This document shows positions 10,608 to 20,624 of a stretch of 32,105 bases of DNA, one piece after another. The stretch spans positions 1-32,105 of the forward strand of contig NZ_SJPA01000011.1 of the NCBI RefSeq assembly GCF_004332115.1, read 5' to 3'. This DNA comes from Chlorobium sp. N1 (lineage in GTDB: Bacteria; Bacteroidota; Chlorobiia; Chlorobiales; Chlorobiaceae). Position numbers and translations under genes: made by a program. Position 1 is the stretch's first letter, and every line of letters starts with the position of its first letter. The notes under the pieces are model-generated. The model had not been told where the DNA came from, searched no databases, and saw nothing but the letters and a program-made list of their open reading frames with translations.

Positions 10608-10937
10608 TCACTCTTCGGGAGCGAGCCGGATGGGGATCGGGTCGTCCTCGAGCGCGCCGCCGTGCAGGCGGATGTGTGGGTAGTGCGACTCGGAGGTGCG
10701 CTCCACCCATACCTTCCTGCCCTGCTCATGGCCGCTTTCGTTCATCTCGACCGAGAGCCGGTTGCTGGCCAGGGCGTATATCTCCTGCAGAATGACGGCG
10801 TGCTCGCAATCCCCGGAGGTCGCCGTATCGTCCTTTATCTTCGAGAGGATGCTCTCGAGTTTCTCCATGGCCACTTTGCCGACGAGGCTCTGCAGCCGCT
10901 CGTCCCTTCTTTCGTGATGTCCTTCACGCATGTTCAT
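10608..10937 (-). CDS. Small conserved-looking protein of unknown function, divergent from groESL
   Basis: This gene encodes about 109 residues, hydrophilic, without signal peptide or membrane segment. I prefer the ATG at 10937 because AAGGG lies 8 nt upstream; in-frame ATGs at 10943 and 10931 are alternatives. A longer frame from a GTG at 11006 would start inside the CIRCE element and is unlikely. The N-terminus is Arg/His/Glu-rich (REGHHERRDERL), followed by a predicted helical stretch and a C-terminal part rich in charged residues and prolines. I do not recognise the family. It is convergent with uvrA (18-bp gap) and divergent from groES, with the HrcA operator between them, so heat-shock co-regulation is possible. 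Confidence 0.6.
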   Translation of the reverse strand: MNMREGHHERRDERLQSLVGKVAMEKLESILSKIKDDTATSGDCEHAVILQEIYALASNRLSVEMNESGHEQGRKVWVERTSESHYPHIRLHGGALEDDPIPIRLAPEE

Positions 10938-10959
10938 GGTCATAGCCCTTGAAAACTGT

Positions 10960-10987
10960 TTGTATGAATGACGGATTTTTTTATACT
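10960..10987 (+). promoter_or_regulatory. groESL promoter
   Basis: TTGTAT (10960-10965) and TATACT (10982-10987) are separated by 16 bp and resemble a sigma-70 -35/-10 pair. The predicted transcription start falls just before the CIRCE element, the usual arrangement for HrcA repression of groE operons. Confidence 0.65.
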
Positions 10988-10999
10988 TCAGATGTTCTG

Positions 11000-11026
11000 T
11001 TAGCACTCATCCCGATCGAGTGCTAA
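11000..11026 (+). promoter_or_regulatory. CIRCE operator (HrcA binding site)
   Basis: TTAGCACTC, a 9-nt spacer and GAGTGCTAA form a perfect match to the CIRCE consensus. HrcA binds this inverted repeat and represses groE transcription until heat or misfolded protein titrates GroEL. It lies 70 bp upstream of the groES start and between groES and the divergent small gene. Confidence 0.97.
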
Positions 11027-11096
11027 AAACGGAACGGGGCAACTGCCTTACCAATAGTATCGCACTATTAATCCAAAACCCAAACAAGAGAAGACA

Positions 11097-11384
11097 ATGA
11101 ACCTGAAACCGTTAGCTGACCGGGTTATTGTTAAGCCCGCACCTGCAGAAGAGAAGACCAAGGGCGGCCTGTACATTCCCGATACCGGAAAGGAAAAGCC
11201 GATGTACGGCGAAGTCGTCGCCGTCGGTGCCGGCAAGATGAGCGACAGCGGCCAGCTGCTGGCCATGCCGGTCAAGGCCGGCGACAAGGTGCTCTACGGC
11301 AAGTACTCCGGCACTGAGGTCTCCGTCGAGGGTGAGGACTACCTCATCATGCGCGAGTCCGACATCTTCGCCATTCTCGGCTGA
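11097..11384 (+). CDS. groES: Co-chaperonin GroES
   Basis: This 95-residue protein is the heptameric lid of the GroEL folding chamber. It shows the family start [19 protein letters not shown], the mobile-loop segment around [11 protein letters not shown], and the C-terminal [14 protein letters not shown]. It is the first gene of the groESL operon, under CIRCE control, with groEL 50 bp downstream. The length and motifs are entirely normal. Confidence 0.98.
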   Translation: MNLKPLADRVIVKPAPAEEKTKGGLYIPDTGKEKPMYGEVVAVGAGKMSDSGQLLAMPVKAGDKVLYGKYSGTEVSVEGEDYLIMRESDIFAILG

Positions 11385-11419
11385 CAGCAACCAATAGATT
11401 CTTACTAACCCTTACATAG

Positions 11420-13078
<1,659 letters not shown>

Positions 13079-13102
13079 TCCGCACCGCATCGCGTCCTAA
13101 GC

Positions 13103-13134
13103 AAAGGCCAGCCTTCGGGCTGGCCTTTTTTTTT
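13103..13134 (+). terminator. Strong intrinsic terminator of groESL
   Basis: GGCCAGCC (13106-13113), loop TTCG and GGCTGGCC (13118-13125) form a perfect stable stem capped by a UUCG tetraloop, followed by nine T residues. It closes the groESL operon 25 bp after the groEL stop and 52 bp before queC. Confidence 0.95.
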
Positions 13135-13186
13135 GTACCTTAAGGCAGCACGCTTTGGATTCACTCACCGCAAGCAATACAACGCC

Positions 13187-13882
13187 ATGAAAGCCGTTCT
13201 GCTACTCAGCGGCGGGATGGACAGTCTCGTCACCACGGCGGTCGCGCACCGGGAGGGGTTCGACCTTGCCGCCATGCACGTCAACTACGGCCAGCGCACC
13301 TGGCAGAAGGAGCTCGACTGCTTCCGCCGGATCGCCGACCACTATGGAATCGCAGAGCGGCTCGAAGTCGACGCCGACTTCCTCGGCCGGATCGGCGGCT
13401 CCTCCCTTACCGACCGGGACATCGCCGTAGAAGGCGCCGACCTGCACGGCTCCTCCATTCCCACCAGCTACGTGCCGTTCCGCAACGCCTGCTTCCTCTC
13501 CATGGCCACGAGCTGGTCGGAGGTGATCGGGGCGGAGCGCATCTTCATCGGGGCCGTCGAGGAGGATTCCTCCGGCTATCCCGACTGCCGCCGCGTCTTC
13601 TACGACGCCTTCAGCCGCGTCATCGAGCTCGGCACCAGGCCCGAGACCTCCATCGGCATCGTCACCCCGCTCATCTCCCTGCAGAAGGCGGGCATCGTCG
13701 AACTCGGCATGGAGCTCGGGGCCCCCTTCCAGCACAGCTGGTCCTGCTACAAGAGCGAGGGCCGGGCCTGCGGCCTGTGCGACAGCTGCGCGCGCCGGCT
13801 CAGGGCCTTCGAGCTGCTGGGCCTGCGCGACCCGATTGATTATGAGGTGCGTCCGCAGTATATTGACGGACCTTTACCGTAA
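13187..13882 (+). CDS. queC: 7-cyano-7-deazaguanine synthase
   Basis: QueC converts 7-carboxy-7-deazaguanine to preQ0 with ATP and ammonia, in the queuosine tRNA-modification pathway. The 231-residue protein starts at ATG 13187 with the PP-loop SGGMDS (8-13). It also has HVNYGQR (31-37), [10 protein letters not shown], and four zinc-ligand cysteines at 187, 195, 198 and 201 ([18 protein letters not shown]). An open extension upstream of 13187 overlaps the groEL terminator and is not coding. It is the first gene of a close-packed set with the CPBP protease (12-bp gap), trpA and a glycosyltransferase. The later pathway enzyme QueA is also in the window, at 25776. Confidence 0.96.
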   Translation: MKAVLLLSGGMDSLVTTAVAHREGFDLAAMHVNYGQRTWQKELDCFRRIADHYGIAERLEVDADFLGRIGGSSLTDRDIAVEGADLHGSSIPTSYVPFRNACFLSMATSWSEVIGAERIFIGAVEEDSSGYPDCRRVFYDAFSRVIELGTRPETSIGIVTPLISLQKAGIVELGMELGAPFQHSWSCYKSEGRACGLCDSCARRLRAFELLGLRDPIDYEVRPQYIDGPLP

Positions 13883-13894
13883 ACATCCAGTCGT

Positions 13895-14578
13895 ATGAAT
13901 CCGTCCAGCTCCCCCGTTTCCGCCTTTTCGTCCTCCGCCGGACGCCTTGTCCTTTCGCTCGGCCTCGCCGGCCTCATCTGGCTCCTCGGCCTCGCCGGCC
14001 ACTTCAGTCCGGCGGGCGAGTGGCCCGCACTCTTTCTCTACGTTCTCGGCTCGATCGGCCTGGCCCTCTATATCGGCCGGCGCGACGGGCTGGAGTCGAT
14101 CTGGCTCAGGGGCGGCCTCCACGGTCGTTCGCTCCTCTGGGGCGGACTTGCCGGCCTCGTGCTCTTCGCGATGGACATCACCAACACCGTCCTCTACTAC
14201 AAGAACGGCGGCGCGCCGATGGTGGAGATGGAGCTCCTGCTCGTCAACCGTTCGCTGCTCTGGCTGTTCCCGGTGCTGATCCTTGCCGAGGAGTTCCTCT
14301 GGCGCGGCATGCTCCTCTCCTCCATGATCGGCCGGGGTCTGAACCCCCACCTGGCGGTGGCTCTCACCACCCTCATGTACGCCCTCAACCACTTCGCCGT
14401 GGCGCCGGTCGGCATGAGGGAGCGTGCGCTCATGGCCATGATGGCCATGCCGATCGGCATCTTCGGCGGCTACCTGGTGCTGAAGACCCGCAACGTGTGG
14501 GGGAGCGTACTCGTCCATATGATCACCATGGCTTCGATGGTGCTCGACATCTTCGTCATACCGAAACTGATACACTGA
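13895..14578 (+). CDS. CPBP-family intramembrane glutamic endopeptidase (CAAX protease-like)
   Basis: This 227-residue integral membrane protein of the CPBP (Abi/Rce1) family has about six hydrophobic segments. The catalytic motifs are present in order: AEEFLWRG with Glu 132/133 and Arg 137, then MYALNHF with His 166, then VWGSVLVHM with His 208. Family members cleave membrane or prenylated proteins, or serve in bacteriocin self-immunity or membrane signalling. The substrate cannot be read from sequence. It sits 12 bp after queC and 13 bp before trpA, so it is probably cotranscribed with both. No bacteriocin precursor is visible nearby. Confidence 0.88.
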   Translation: MNPSSSPVSAFSSSAGRLVLSLGLAGLIWLLGLAGHFSPAGEWPALFLYVLGSIGLALYIGRRDGLESIWLRGGLHGRSLLWGGLAGLVLFAMDITNTVLYYKNGGAPMVEMELLLVNRSLLWLFPVLILAEEFLWRGMLLSSMIGRGLNPHLAVALTTLMYALNHFAVAPVGMRERALMAMMAMPIGIFGGYLVLKTRNVWGSVLVHMITMASMVLDIFVIPKLIH

Positions 14579-14591
14579 GGGGGAGCAGAGC

Positions 14592-15404
14592 TTGACACAG
14601 ACTACCGAGAACAGGATCACCGCACGGCTCCGCCGTGAGGAAAAACTGCTACTGGCCTACTACATGCCGGAGTTTCCGGTGGCGGGCTCGACCCTGCCGG
14701 TGCTCGAGGCGCTCCAGGAGGCCGGCGCCGACATCATCGAGCTCGGCATTCCCTTTTCCGATCCGGTCGGCGACGGCCCGGTGATCCAGAACGCCGCCCA
14801 TGTGGCCATCAGGAACGGCGTCACCGTGCGGGGGCTGCTCGAACTGGTCCGCAGGGCGAGGGCGGGCGAGGGGTGCCGTCCCGTCACCGTCCCGATCCTC
14901 CTCATGGGCTACAGCAATCCGCTCCTGGCCTACGGTGGCGACTGCTTCCTGAACGACGCCCGCGAGGCCGGCGTCGACGGGCTCCTCATTCCCGATCTTC
15001 CGCCGGAGGAGTCCCTGGACTTCCTCGAGCGGGCCCGTTCGTTCGGCCTGACGGTGGTCTACCTGATTTCGCCGGTGACCCCGCCGGAGCGCATCGAGTG
15101 GATCGACAGCCTCTCGACCGACTTCTCCTACTGCCTGGCCGTCAACGCGACGACCGGCACCTCGAAGCTCTCCGATGCGGCCACCGAGGCGGCTGTCGAC
15201 GAGTACCTCCGCCGGGTCCGCCTGCATGCGAAAAAGAAGTTCGTGGTCGGTTTCGGCATCAGGGACCGCCAGCGGGTCGAGCATATGTGGCGATTCGCCG
15301 ACGGGGCCGTGGTCGGCACGGCGCTGCTCGAGGCGATCGGCGGGGCTGCGGCGCCCGACGAGGCGGCGCGCATGGCCGGCGCATTCTGGCGGGGGCTGCG
15401 GTGA
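14592..15404 (+). CDS. trpA: Tryptophan synthase alpha chain
   Basis: TrpA cleaves indole-3-glycerol phosphate and channels indole to TrpB. The 270-residue protein begins at TTG 14592, with a GGGGG-type ribosome-binding site upstream. Catalytic residues are Glu 50 (IIELGIPFSDP) and Asp 61 (GDGPVIQ). It also has MGYSNPLLAYG, IPDLPPEES and KKKFVVGFGI. The segment AYYMPEFP replaces the usual AF-x-x-AGDP loop; from memory this is a feature of green sulfur bacterial TrpA. The gene overlaps the downstream glycosyltransferase start by 4 nt. It is unlinked to trpB. Confidence 0.96.
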   Translation: MTQTTENRITARLRREEKLLLAYYMPEFPVAGSTLPVLEALQEAGADIIELGIPFSDPVGDGPVIQNAAHVAIRNGVTVRGLLELVRRARAGEGCRPVTVPILLMGYSNPLLAYGGDCFLNDAREAGVDGLLIPDLPPEESLDFLERARSFGLTVVYLISPVTPPERIEWIDSLSTDFSYCLAVNATTGTSKLSDAATEAAVDEYLRRVRLHAKKKFVVGFGIRDRQRVEHMWRFADGAVVGTALLEAIGGAAAPDEAARMAGAFWRGLR

Positions 15405-16426
15405 CGGAGTCCGGAGCACGGCCGACGGTCGACATCATCATTCCCCACTACCTCCAGCGCGAGATGCTCGAGCGCTGCCTCCGTTCGCTCGCCCTGACCG
15501 ACTATCCCGGGATGGGGATCCTCGTCATTGACAACGGCGGCTTCCTTCCGGGCCTCCAGGCTCTCGTCGCCGCAACTCCCGGTGCCCGGCTCCACCGTCT
15601 CGGGGAGAACCGCGGCTACGCCGGAGGGTGCAACGAGGGGCTGCGCCATTCCCGGGCTGAGTTCGTGGTCTTCATGAACGACGACACCACCGTCAAAGAT
15701 CCCGACTGGCTCCGCCTCCTCGTCGACGAGGCCTTGCGCCACCCCGGCGCGGCCGCCTTCCAGCCGAAGCTGCTCTCCACGAAACGGGTGGTCGGCCCGC
15801 GGCGCATGTTCGACTACGCCGGTGCGGCCGGCGGCATGATCGACCGGCTCGGCTACCCCTACTGCCTCGGACGCACCATCACCGGATCGGAAACCGACCG
15901 GGGGCAGTACGACCTGCCCCGCAGCATTTTCTGGGCCTCCGGCGCGGCCATGTTCGCACGCCGCGAGCCGGTCGCCTCGGTCGGCGGGTTCGATGAGGAC
16001 TTCTTCATGCACATGGAGGAGATCGACCTTGCCTGGCGGCTGATCCTTGCCGGCTGGTCGGTGCGCTCCGCTCCGGCCTCGGAGGTCTTCCATGAGGGCG
16101 GGGCCTCGCTCGGCGAAGGTTCTCCGGAGAAGATCTACTTCAACCATCGCAACAACATGCTGATGCTCCTGAAGAACCGCAGCGGGGCCGGGCTCCTCAG
16201 GATCCTCCCCGTGCGTATCCTCCTGGAGCTGGCCGCCGTCCTCTACTACCTGCCGCACTCTCCCGGGGGAGGCCGCAAGGCCGCTTCGGTCTTCCGTGCC
16301 ATGAAGGACGCCGTGCGCCAGTTTCCGGCAACCTGGCGCAAGCGCCGCCGGGTGCAGGCCTCGAGGCGGGTCGGGGAGCGCACGGTCTTCAGCGGCATGC
16401 CATTCTTCCAGCTGCTCCGCCGATAG
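15401..16426 (+). CDS. Family 2 glycosyltransferase
   Basis: This 341-residue cytosolic or peripheral-membrane GT-A enzyme starts at GTG 15401, whose bases overlap the trpA stop (GTGA), so translation is probably coupled. Motifs: VDIIIPHYLQREMLERCLRS start strand, GENRGYAGGCNEGL nucleotide-binding region, the metal-binding FMNDDTT (Asp 94/95), and the acceptor-side GGFDEDFFMHMEEIDLAWR. These resemble rhamnosyltransferase-like enzymes that add sugars to lipopolysaccharide or other envelope glycans. A hydrophobic stretch near the C-terminus (LLRILPVRILLELAAVLYYLP) may dock on the membrane. Sugar and acceptor are unknown. Confidence 0.88.
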   Translation: MTESGARPTVDIIIPHYLQREMLERCLRSLALTDYPGMGILVIDNGGFLPGLQALVAATPGARLHRLGENRGYAGGCNEGLRHSRAEFVVFMNDDTTVKDPDWLRLLVDEALRHPGAAAFQPKLLSTKRVVGPRRMFDYAGAAGGMIDRLGYPYCLGRTITGSETDRGQYDLPRSIFWASGAAMFARREPVASVGGFDEDFFMHMEEIDLAWRLILAGWSVRSAPASEVFHEGGASLGEGSPEKIYFNHRNNMLMLLKNRSGAGLLRILPVRILLELAAVLYYLPHSPGGGRKAASVFRAMKDAVRQFPATWRKRRRVQASRRVGERTVFSGMPFFQLLRR

Positions 16427-16433
16427 GCGGCTG

Positions 16434-17477
16434 TTACCCCCTCCTGTCCGGCAGGTGCCCCTGGCGGATCATGTCTTCAAGGGCCTCCAGGATGCTCTCT
16501 TCGGGCGGAGTGAACCTCATCCCGAGCTCACGGGTGATCTTTTCGCTGCCGACCCGGATCGTCCGGCCGATATGGGTGCGGATGAAGGTGCCGATGTGCC
16601 TCGGCTGCGTGCGGGAGAGCAGCTTCATCAGCGCCGTGCCGGCCCGGCCGGAAAGGTCGGCTCGGGGAAGGGGGTAGCGGCCGTAGCCGTTTTCCCTCAG
16701 CAGCCCGACGAGCTCTTTCATCGTCATCTCCCCGGCCGTGCAGAGGTAGCGTCCGGAAGCTTCCGGAATCTCCATGGCCAGGATGTGCGCCCTTGCCGTG
16801 TCGCGCACGTCGACGAATCCCCAGTTCATGTCCATCAGGGCGGGGTAGACCCCCGAGAGGATGTCGCGCAGCATGGCGTTCGAGGTGTTCAGCGAAGGTC
16901 CGAGCGAGGGGCCGGTGACGAGGGTGGGGTTGATTGCGACGAGGTCGAAGCCGGGCTTGCGGCGCTCCATGAACTCCCATGCGGCCCGTTCGGCCATGGT
17001 CTTGGCGTAGTGGTAGGGGTTGCGTGCGAGCGAGGAGCGCTCGTTCCAGTCCTCTTCGGTGTAGGTGTGCCCGCTCCGGGGTTCGTCCGTCACGGCGGCG
17101 ATGGAGGAGGTGAGCACCACGCGCTCGACCGAGCCGCTTGCGAGCGAGGCTTCGAGCACCTGGCGCGTGCCATGCAGCGCGGGTTCGAGCAGGTCGCGCT
17201 CCGGGTCGCGGACGTCGAGCGCATAGGGGCTCGCCGTGTGCATGACATGGCGGCACCCTTCGACGGCATGCCCGAAGGAGCCCTCGCGCAGGAGGTCCGC
17301 CGTCACGAGCTCCAGGCGCTCCCTGGCTCCCGGCAGCCCCGTGAGCCAGGGGTAGTCGCCGGGTGAGCGCCTTACGGTGCCCCTGACGCGGTAGCCGGAG
17401 GCGAGGAGCTGGCCGGTGATATGGGAGGCGATGTAGCCCGAGGCTCCGGTGACGCATATCCTGTTCTGCTCGTTCAT
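16434..17477 (-). CDS. NAD(P)-dependent extended SDR (dihydroflavonol-reductase/epimerase type)
   Basis: This 347-residue Rossmann oxidoreductase starts at ATG 17477. The NAD(P)-binding loop GASGYIA is at 11-17, the catalytic Ser is in LTSSIAAVT (124/125), and the Tyr-x3-Lys pair is Y155/K159 (NPYHYAK). The ordering and the NPTLVTGPSL segment resemble dihydroflavonol-4-reductase-like and NAD-dependent epimerase proteins. The substrate is unknown. Its start overlaps the stop of the upstream SRPBCC gene by 3 nt (ATGA), so the two are probably translationally coupled and may act on the same lipid or polyketide-like compound. It is convergent with the glycosyltransferase with a gap of only 7 bp and no hairpin between. 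Confidence 0.88.
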   Translation of the reverse strand: MNEQNRICVTGASGYIASHITGQLLASGYRVRGTVRRSPGDYPWLTGLPGARERLELVTADLLREGSFGHAVEGCRHVMHTASPYALDVRDPERDLLEPALHGTRQVLEASLASGSVERVVLTSSIAAVTDEPRSGHTYTEEDWNERSSLARNPYHYAKTMAERAAWEFMERRKPGFDLVAINPTLVTGPSLGPSLNTSNAMLRDILSGVYPALMDMNWGFVDVRDTARAHILAMEIPEASGRYLCTAGEMTMKELVGLLRENGYGRYPLPRADLSGRAGTALMKLLSRTQPRHIGTFIRTHIGRTIRVGSEKITRELGMRFTPPEESILEALEDMIRQGHLPDRRG

Positions 17478-18046
17478 CTCTTCTCTGCTTGGGGTTCGGG
17501 GTCGAGTTCGGCGGTTCGGCGGTGCGCCCTGAGGATGTCGGGAAGGTCCTGGCGCTGCACGAATGCGACGAGGAAGGGGGGCGCGAAGAACTTCGGGCGG
17601 ACGAGGGCGCTGTAGGTGAGGATGGTGGCGGCCCCGTTCTCTGTTCCCTCCATGTCCCACCGGCCGCCATAGCGGCTGAAATCGCCTTCGAGCTGCCGGA
17701 AGAGGACGCTATGGGGAGGCTCTTCGTCGACCCTGAGCCGGAAGCGGACCGTCAGCTCAAGGAAGAGGATTCCGCTCCTGCCGCTCTGCTCGATCTCGAT
17801 TGCCGGGCCCTCACGGGAGAGGACGCGGCTTTCGGTGAGCTTCGGCAGCGTCCGCTGCAGGTTCGCGTAGTCGGTGACGGCATGCCAGACCCTTTCGGGA
17901 GGGGCCTCTACCAGGATCCGCCCCAGGACGGAGACGGTCCCGTCCTGAAGGATCCGCAGCTCTACGGGAACCTCGCCCGCGCGGAGCCTTCGGGCCGCTG
18001 CCTCATCCGGCGGCGGTGGCGGCAACAGGGGTTCTCTTTCCTCCAT
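17474..18046 (-). CDS. SRPBCC (START-like / polyketide cyclase-type) protein
   Basis: This 190-residue protein has the SRPBCC lipid-binding fold pattern. The block VLGRILVEAPPERVWHAVTDYANLQRTLPKL is typical of the coenzyme Q-binding/polyketide cyclase branch. It is followed by alternating beta strands and a C-terminal helix-rich part (LPDILRAHRRTAEL). An N-terminal Pro-rich stretch (about 7-14) is likely disordered. Members bind hydrophobic ligands such as quinones or polyketides; the ligand is unknown. It is cotranscribed with the overlapping SDR gene, and divergent from the CaCA antiporter across about 180 bp in which no clear promoter could be picked. Confidence 0.8.
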   Translation of the reverse strand: MEEREPLLPPPPPDEAAARRLRAGEVPVELRILQDGTVSVLGRILVEAPPERVWHAVTDYANLQRTLPKLTESRVLSREGPAIEIEQSGRSGILFLELTVRFRLRVDEEPPHSVLFRQLEGDFSRYGGRWDMEGTENGAATILTYSALVRPKFFAPPFLVAFVQRQDLPDILRAHRRTAELDPEPQAEKR

Positions 18047-18228
18047 CGGTTCTCCTCTTCCGGGTTCATGGTGACGGCGCTCCGAAAGAAAGATACGACG
18101 AATATCCTTATGTCGCCTCTCCTCGCTCGTCGCTGCGTCGAGGGCGCGGCCGAATGTGATTGCTATTTTCCCCCCAAGGCCCTAATTTCATGGCGGATCC
18201 CCCTTCACCCTCTTGACCGTTCAATTGC

Positions 18229-19203
18229 ATGACGCTCTTCATCATCGCCATCCTTCTCGGCCTTCTGCTGCTTGTCTGGAGCGCCGAGCGCTTCGTCGAG
18301 GGAGCGGCCTCGCTGGCCGACCACTTCGGCATGCCTTCGCTGCTCATCGGCATGGTGGTCGTCGGGTTCGGCACCTCGGCGCCCGAGATCGCCGTCTCCG
18401 TCCTGGCCTCGATCCAGGGCAACCCCGACCTTGCCATCGGCAACGCATACGGTTCGAACATCACGAACATTTCGCTCATCCTCGGCCTGACGGCCCTTTT
18501 GAGCCCGATCGCCGTCGAGTCGAAGATCCTGCGCAAGGAGCTCCCCGTCCTTGCGGCCGTCACCCTCCTTGCGGTGCTGCAGCTGCAGGACGGCTACCTC
18601 TCCAGGGCCGACGCCCTGGTGTTGCTCCTGGTCTTCGCCCTCCTGCTCGCCCTCTCGGTCCACACTGCCATGCAGAAGAAGGGCGACGCCCTCGAAGAGG
18701 AGGTCGAGCAGGAGCTAGAGGTGCGCGAAATGCCGCTCTGGCGCTCGATGCTCTCTCTTTCGGGCGGGCTCGTGCTGCTCGTCATGAGCTCGCGGATGCT
18801 GGTCTGGGGAGCGGTCGGCATCGCCGGGATGCTGGGGGTCAGCAGCCTGATCATCGGCCTCACGGTCGTGGCCGTCGGGACCTCGCTGCCGGAGCTGGCC
18901 ACTTCGCTCGTCGCCGTAAGGAAGGGGGAGCACGACCTCGCTTTCGGCAACGTCCTCGGCTCGAACCTCTTCAACACCCTCATCGTCGTCGGGGCTGCTG
19001 GATCGATCCACCCCTTCCATGTGGGCCCCGAGCTCTTCAGCCGCGACATGCTGGTCATGAGCGTGCTGACGGCCTCGCTGTTCGTTTTCGGGTTCGGGTT
19101 CCGCAAAGCGGGCACGGGCCGCATCAACAGGGTGGAGGGTGCCGTGCTGCTTTCCGCCTACGTCGCCTATACCGCCTGGCTCGTCGTGACGGCTTTCGGC
19201 TGA
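18229..19203 (+). CDS. Calcium/cation antiporter, CaCA family (YrbG-like)
   Basis: This 324-residue inner-membrane protein has about ten transmembrane helices in two inverted halves, the hallmark of Ca2+/Na+ or Ca2+/H+ exchangers. The two alpha repeats are visible: MVVVGFGTSAPEIAVSV (about 42-58) with GNAYGSNITN, and LTVVAVGTSLPELATSLVA with GNVLGSNLFN. The conserved Glu residues in APE and LPE bind the ion. A cytosolic loop between the halves is acidic (EEEVEQELEVRE). It is convergent with the CDF gene with a 4-bp gap. Ion specificity is inferred from the family. Confidence 0.92.
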   Translation: MTLFIIAILLGLLLLVWSAERFVEGAASLADHFGMPSLLIGMVVVGFGTSAPEIAVSVLASIQGNPDLAIGNAYGSNITNISLILGLTALLSPIAVESKILRKELPVLAAVTLLAVLQLQDGYLSRADALVLLLVFALLLALSVHTAMQKKGDALEEEVEQELEVREMPLWRSMLSLSGGLVLLVMSSRMLVWGAVGIAGMLGVSSLIIGLTVVAVGTSLPELATSLVAVRKGEHDLAFGNVLGSNLFNTLIVVGAAGSIHPFHVGPELFSRDMLVMSVLTASLFVFGFGFRKAGTGRINRVEGAVLLSAYVAYTAWLVVTAFG

Positions 19204-19207
19204 GCGC

Positions 19208-20587
19208 TCATTCCGGCAGCGGTTCGGCGTGGACGATGACCCTCGCGGCGTCCGGCACCGCCCGGTAGATCGCCCCCTCGAGGCGGCTCGTCACCGCGTG
19301 TGCCCGCTCGAGCTGAAGATCGCCGTGGAATGAGCAGTGCAGGGTGATGGTGAGTTTCCCCGCGTCTGTCGACAGGATCGTGATGTCGTGGACGTCCCCG
19401 ATCTCTTCGAACTCGTCGGCCGCCGCAGCGATGAGGGTGCGGATGGTTGCGGCTTCGGGTTCGGCAAGCGGTTTCGTGGGGCGTTCGCCGCTGCGGAGCG
19501 GGTCGAGGTGGATGCAGAGCTCGAGCTGGCCGTCGAACTCCCGGCGAAGGTCCTCCTCGAGGCGCGAGACCGCATCGTGGGCCCTGCGGAGGGTGAGCTG
19601 CTGGTCGAGCTCCACGTCGAAGCTGATGTGGGTCACGCTGCCGCTCCGGCTCGTCGAGATGTTGTGGGCGTGCAGCCCGTGGTTGAGCCCCTTCACGTGG
19701 ACCCGCTCCGCGATGGTCTCCCGGTCGAGTGCTACGGGGGCCGTGTGGATCGTCATGTCGGCGACGGGAAACTCCCCGTGGACCCGCTTCTCGATGGCCG
19801 AACAGATGTCGCGGACCTTCTCGACCGAAAGGGTGCGGCTTACGGTGAGGGAGAGTTCGACGAAGATCTGCGGCCCGGAGGGTTTCACCCGTATCTTTGA
19901 TATCCCGACGACCCCTTCGATTCCGAGGACGAGCTCTTCGATGCGGTCGGCGATCCCTTCGGGGGCCGCGTCGGTGAGGATGTCTATGGTCTTGCGGCCG
20001 AGGCTTATGGCTGCGCGGGCGACGAGCACCGCCACGGCGATGCCCGCCGCCGGATCCGCCCAGTGGATGCCGGCTGCCGCAAATCCGAGGCCCAGCAGGA
20101 CGACGGCGGAGCTGAGGACGTCGGAGCTGAAGTGGAGGGCGTCGGCTTCGAGGGCCTGGCTCCGGGTCTCTCTGGCGACCTTTTTGAGGTGATTCGCCCG
20201 GTGCAGGTCGACGAGGATGGAGAGCACGATCACGCCGACGGCGTACCAGGTCACCTCGATCTCGGCCGATCCCGACAGCAGCCGTTCGACGGCCGCCTGG
20301 ACGATCCATATGCTGGTGAGGAGGAGCAGGCCCGTTTCGATGAGGGCTGAGACGCTCTCGACCTTGGCGTGTCCGTAATGGTGCTTGCGGTCGGCCGGTG
20401 AGGCGCTCATGCGAACCGCGAACCAGGTCAGGGCCGCCGCGCCGAAGTCGAGTGCGGAGTGCAGTGCTTCGGAGAGGATGCCGATGCTGCCGGTCATGAT
20501 GCCGACCGCCGCTTTCATGAGGGTGAGCAGGGCGCTGGCCGCGACGGAGCCGATGGCGGCCTGCTCTTTTTTTCTGCTGGTTTCCAT
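19208..20587 (-). CDS. Cation diffusion facilitator exporter with extended C-terminus
   Basis: The start is ATG 20587 (METSRKKEQ), giving 459 residues. An open extension upstream overlaps the SAM synthetase gene and is not coding. The membrane domain (about 10-205, about six helices) carries the site residues His 43/Asp 47 (HSALD) and His 152/Asp 156 (HFSSD), the His-Asp-His-Asp set of zinc-type CDF exporters. The cytosolic part is unusually long, about 250 residues. Besides the normal dimerisation domain (about 205-295) it has two more short alpha-beta modules (about 310-365 and 385-459), each with a strand-helix-strand pattern around RAHDAVSRLE and RAHAVTSRLE. CDF proteins are mostly about 300 residues. 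It exports Zn, Co, Cd or Fe; specificity is not certain. It may be cotranscribed with the upstream gene (37-bp gap). Confidence 0.9.
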   Translation of the reverse strand: METSRKKEQAAIGSVAASALLTLMKAAVGIMTGSIGILSEALHSALDFGAAALTWFAVRMSASPADRKHHYGHAKVESVSALIETGLLLLTSIWIVQAAVERLLSGSAEIEVTWYAVGVIVLSILVDLHRANHLKKVARETRSQALEADALHFSSDVLSSAVVLLGLGFAAAGIHWADPAAGIAVAVLVARAAISLGRKTIDILTDAAPEGIADRIEELVLGIEGVVGISKIRVKPSGPQIFVELSLTVSRTLSVEKVRDICSAIEKRVHGEFPVADMTIHTAPVALDRETIAERVHVKGLNHGLHAHNISTSRSGSVTHISFDVELDQQLTLRRAHDAVSRLEEDLRREFDGQLELCIHLDPLRSGERPTKPLAEPEAATIRTLIAAAADEFEEIGDVHDITILSTDAGKLTITLHCSFHGDLQLERAHAVTSRLEGAIYRAVPDAARVIVHAEPLPE

Positions 20588-20624
20588 AGGGGGAAAAGTA
20601 CGACGCTTTCTTCTTGATTCATAA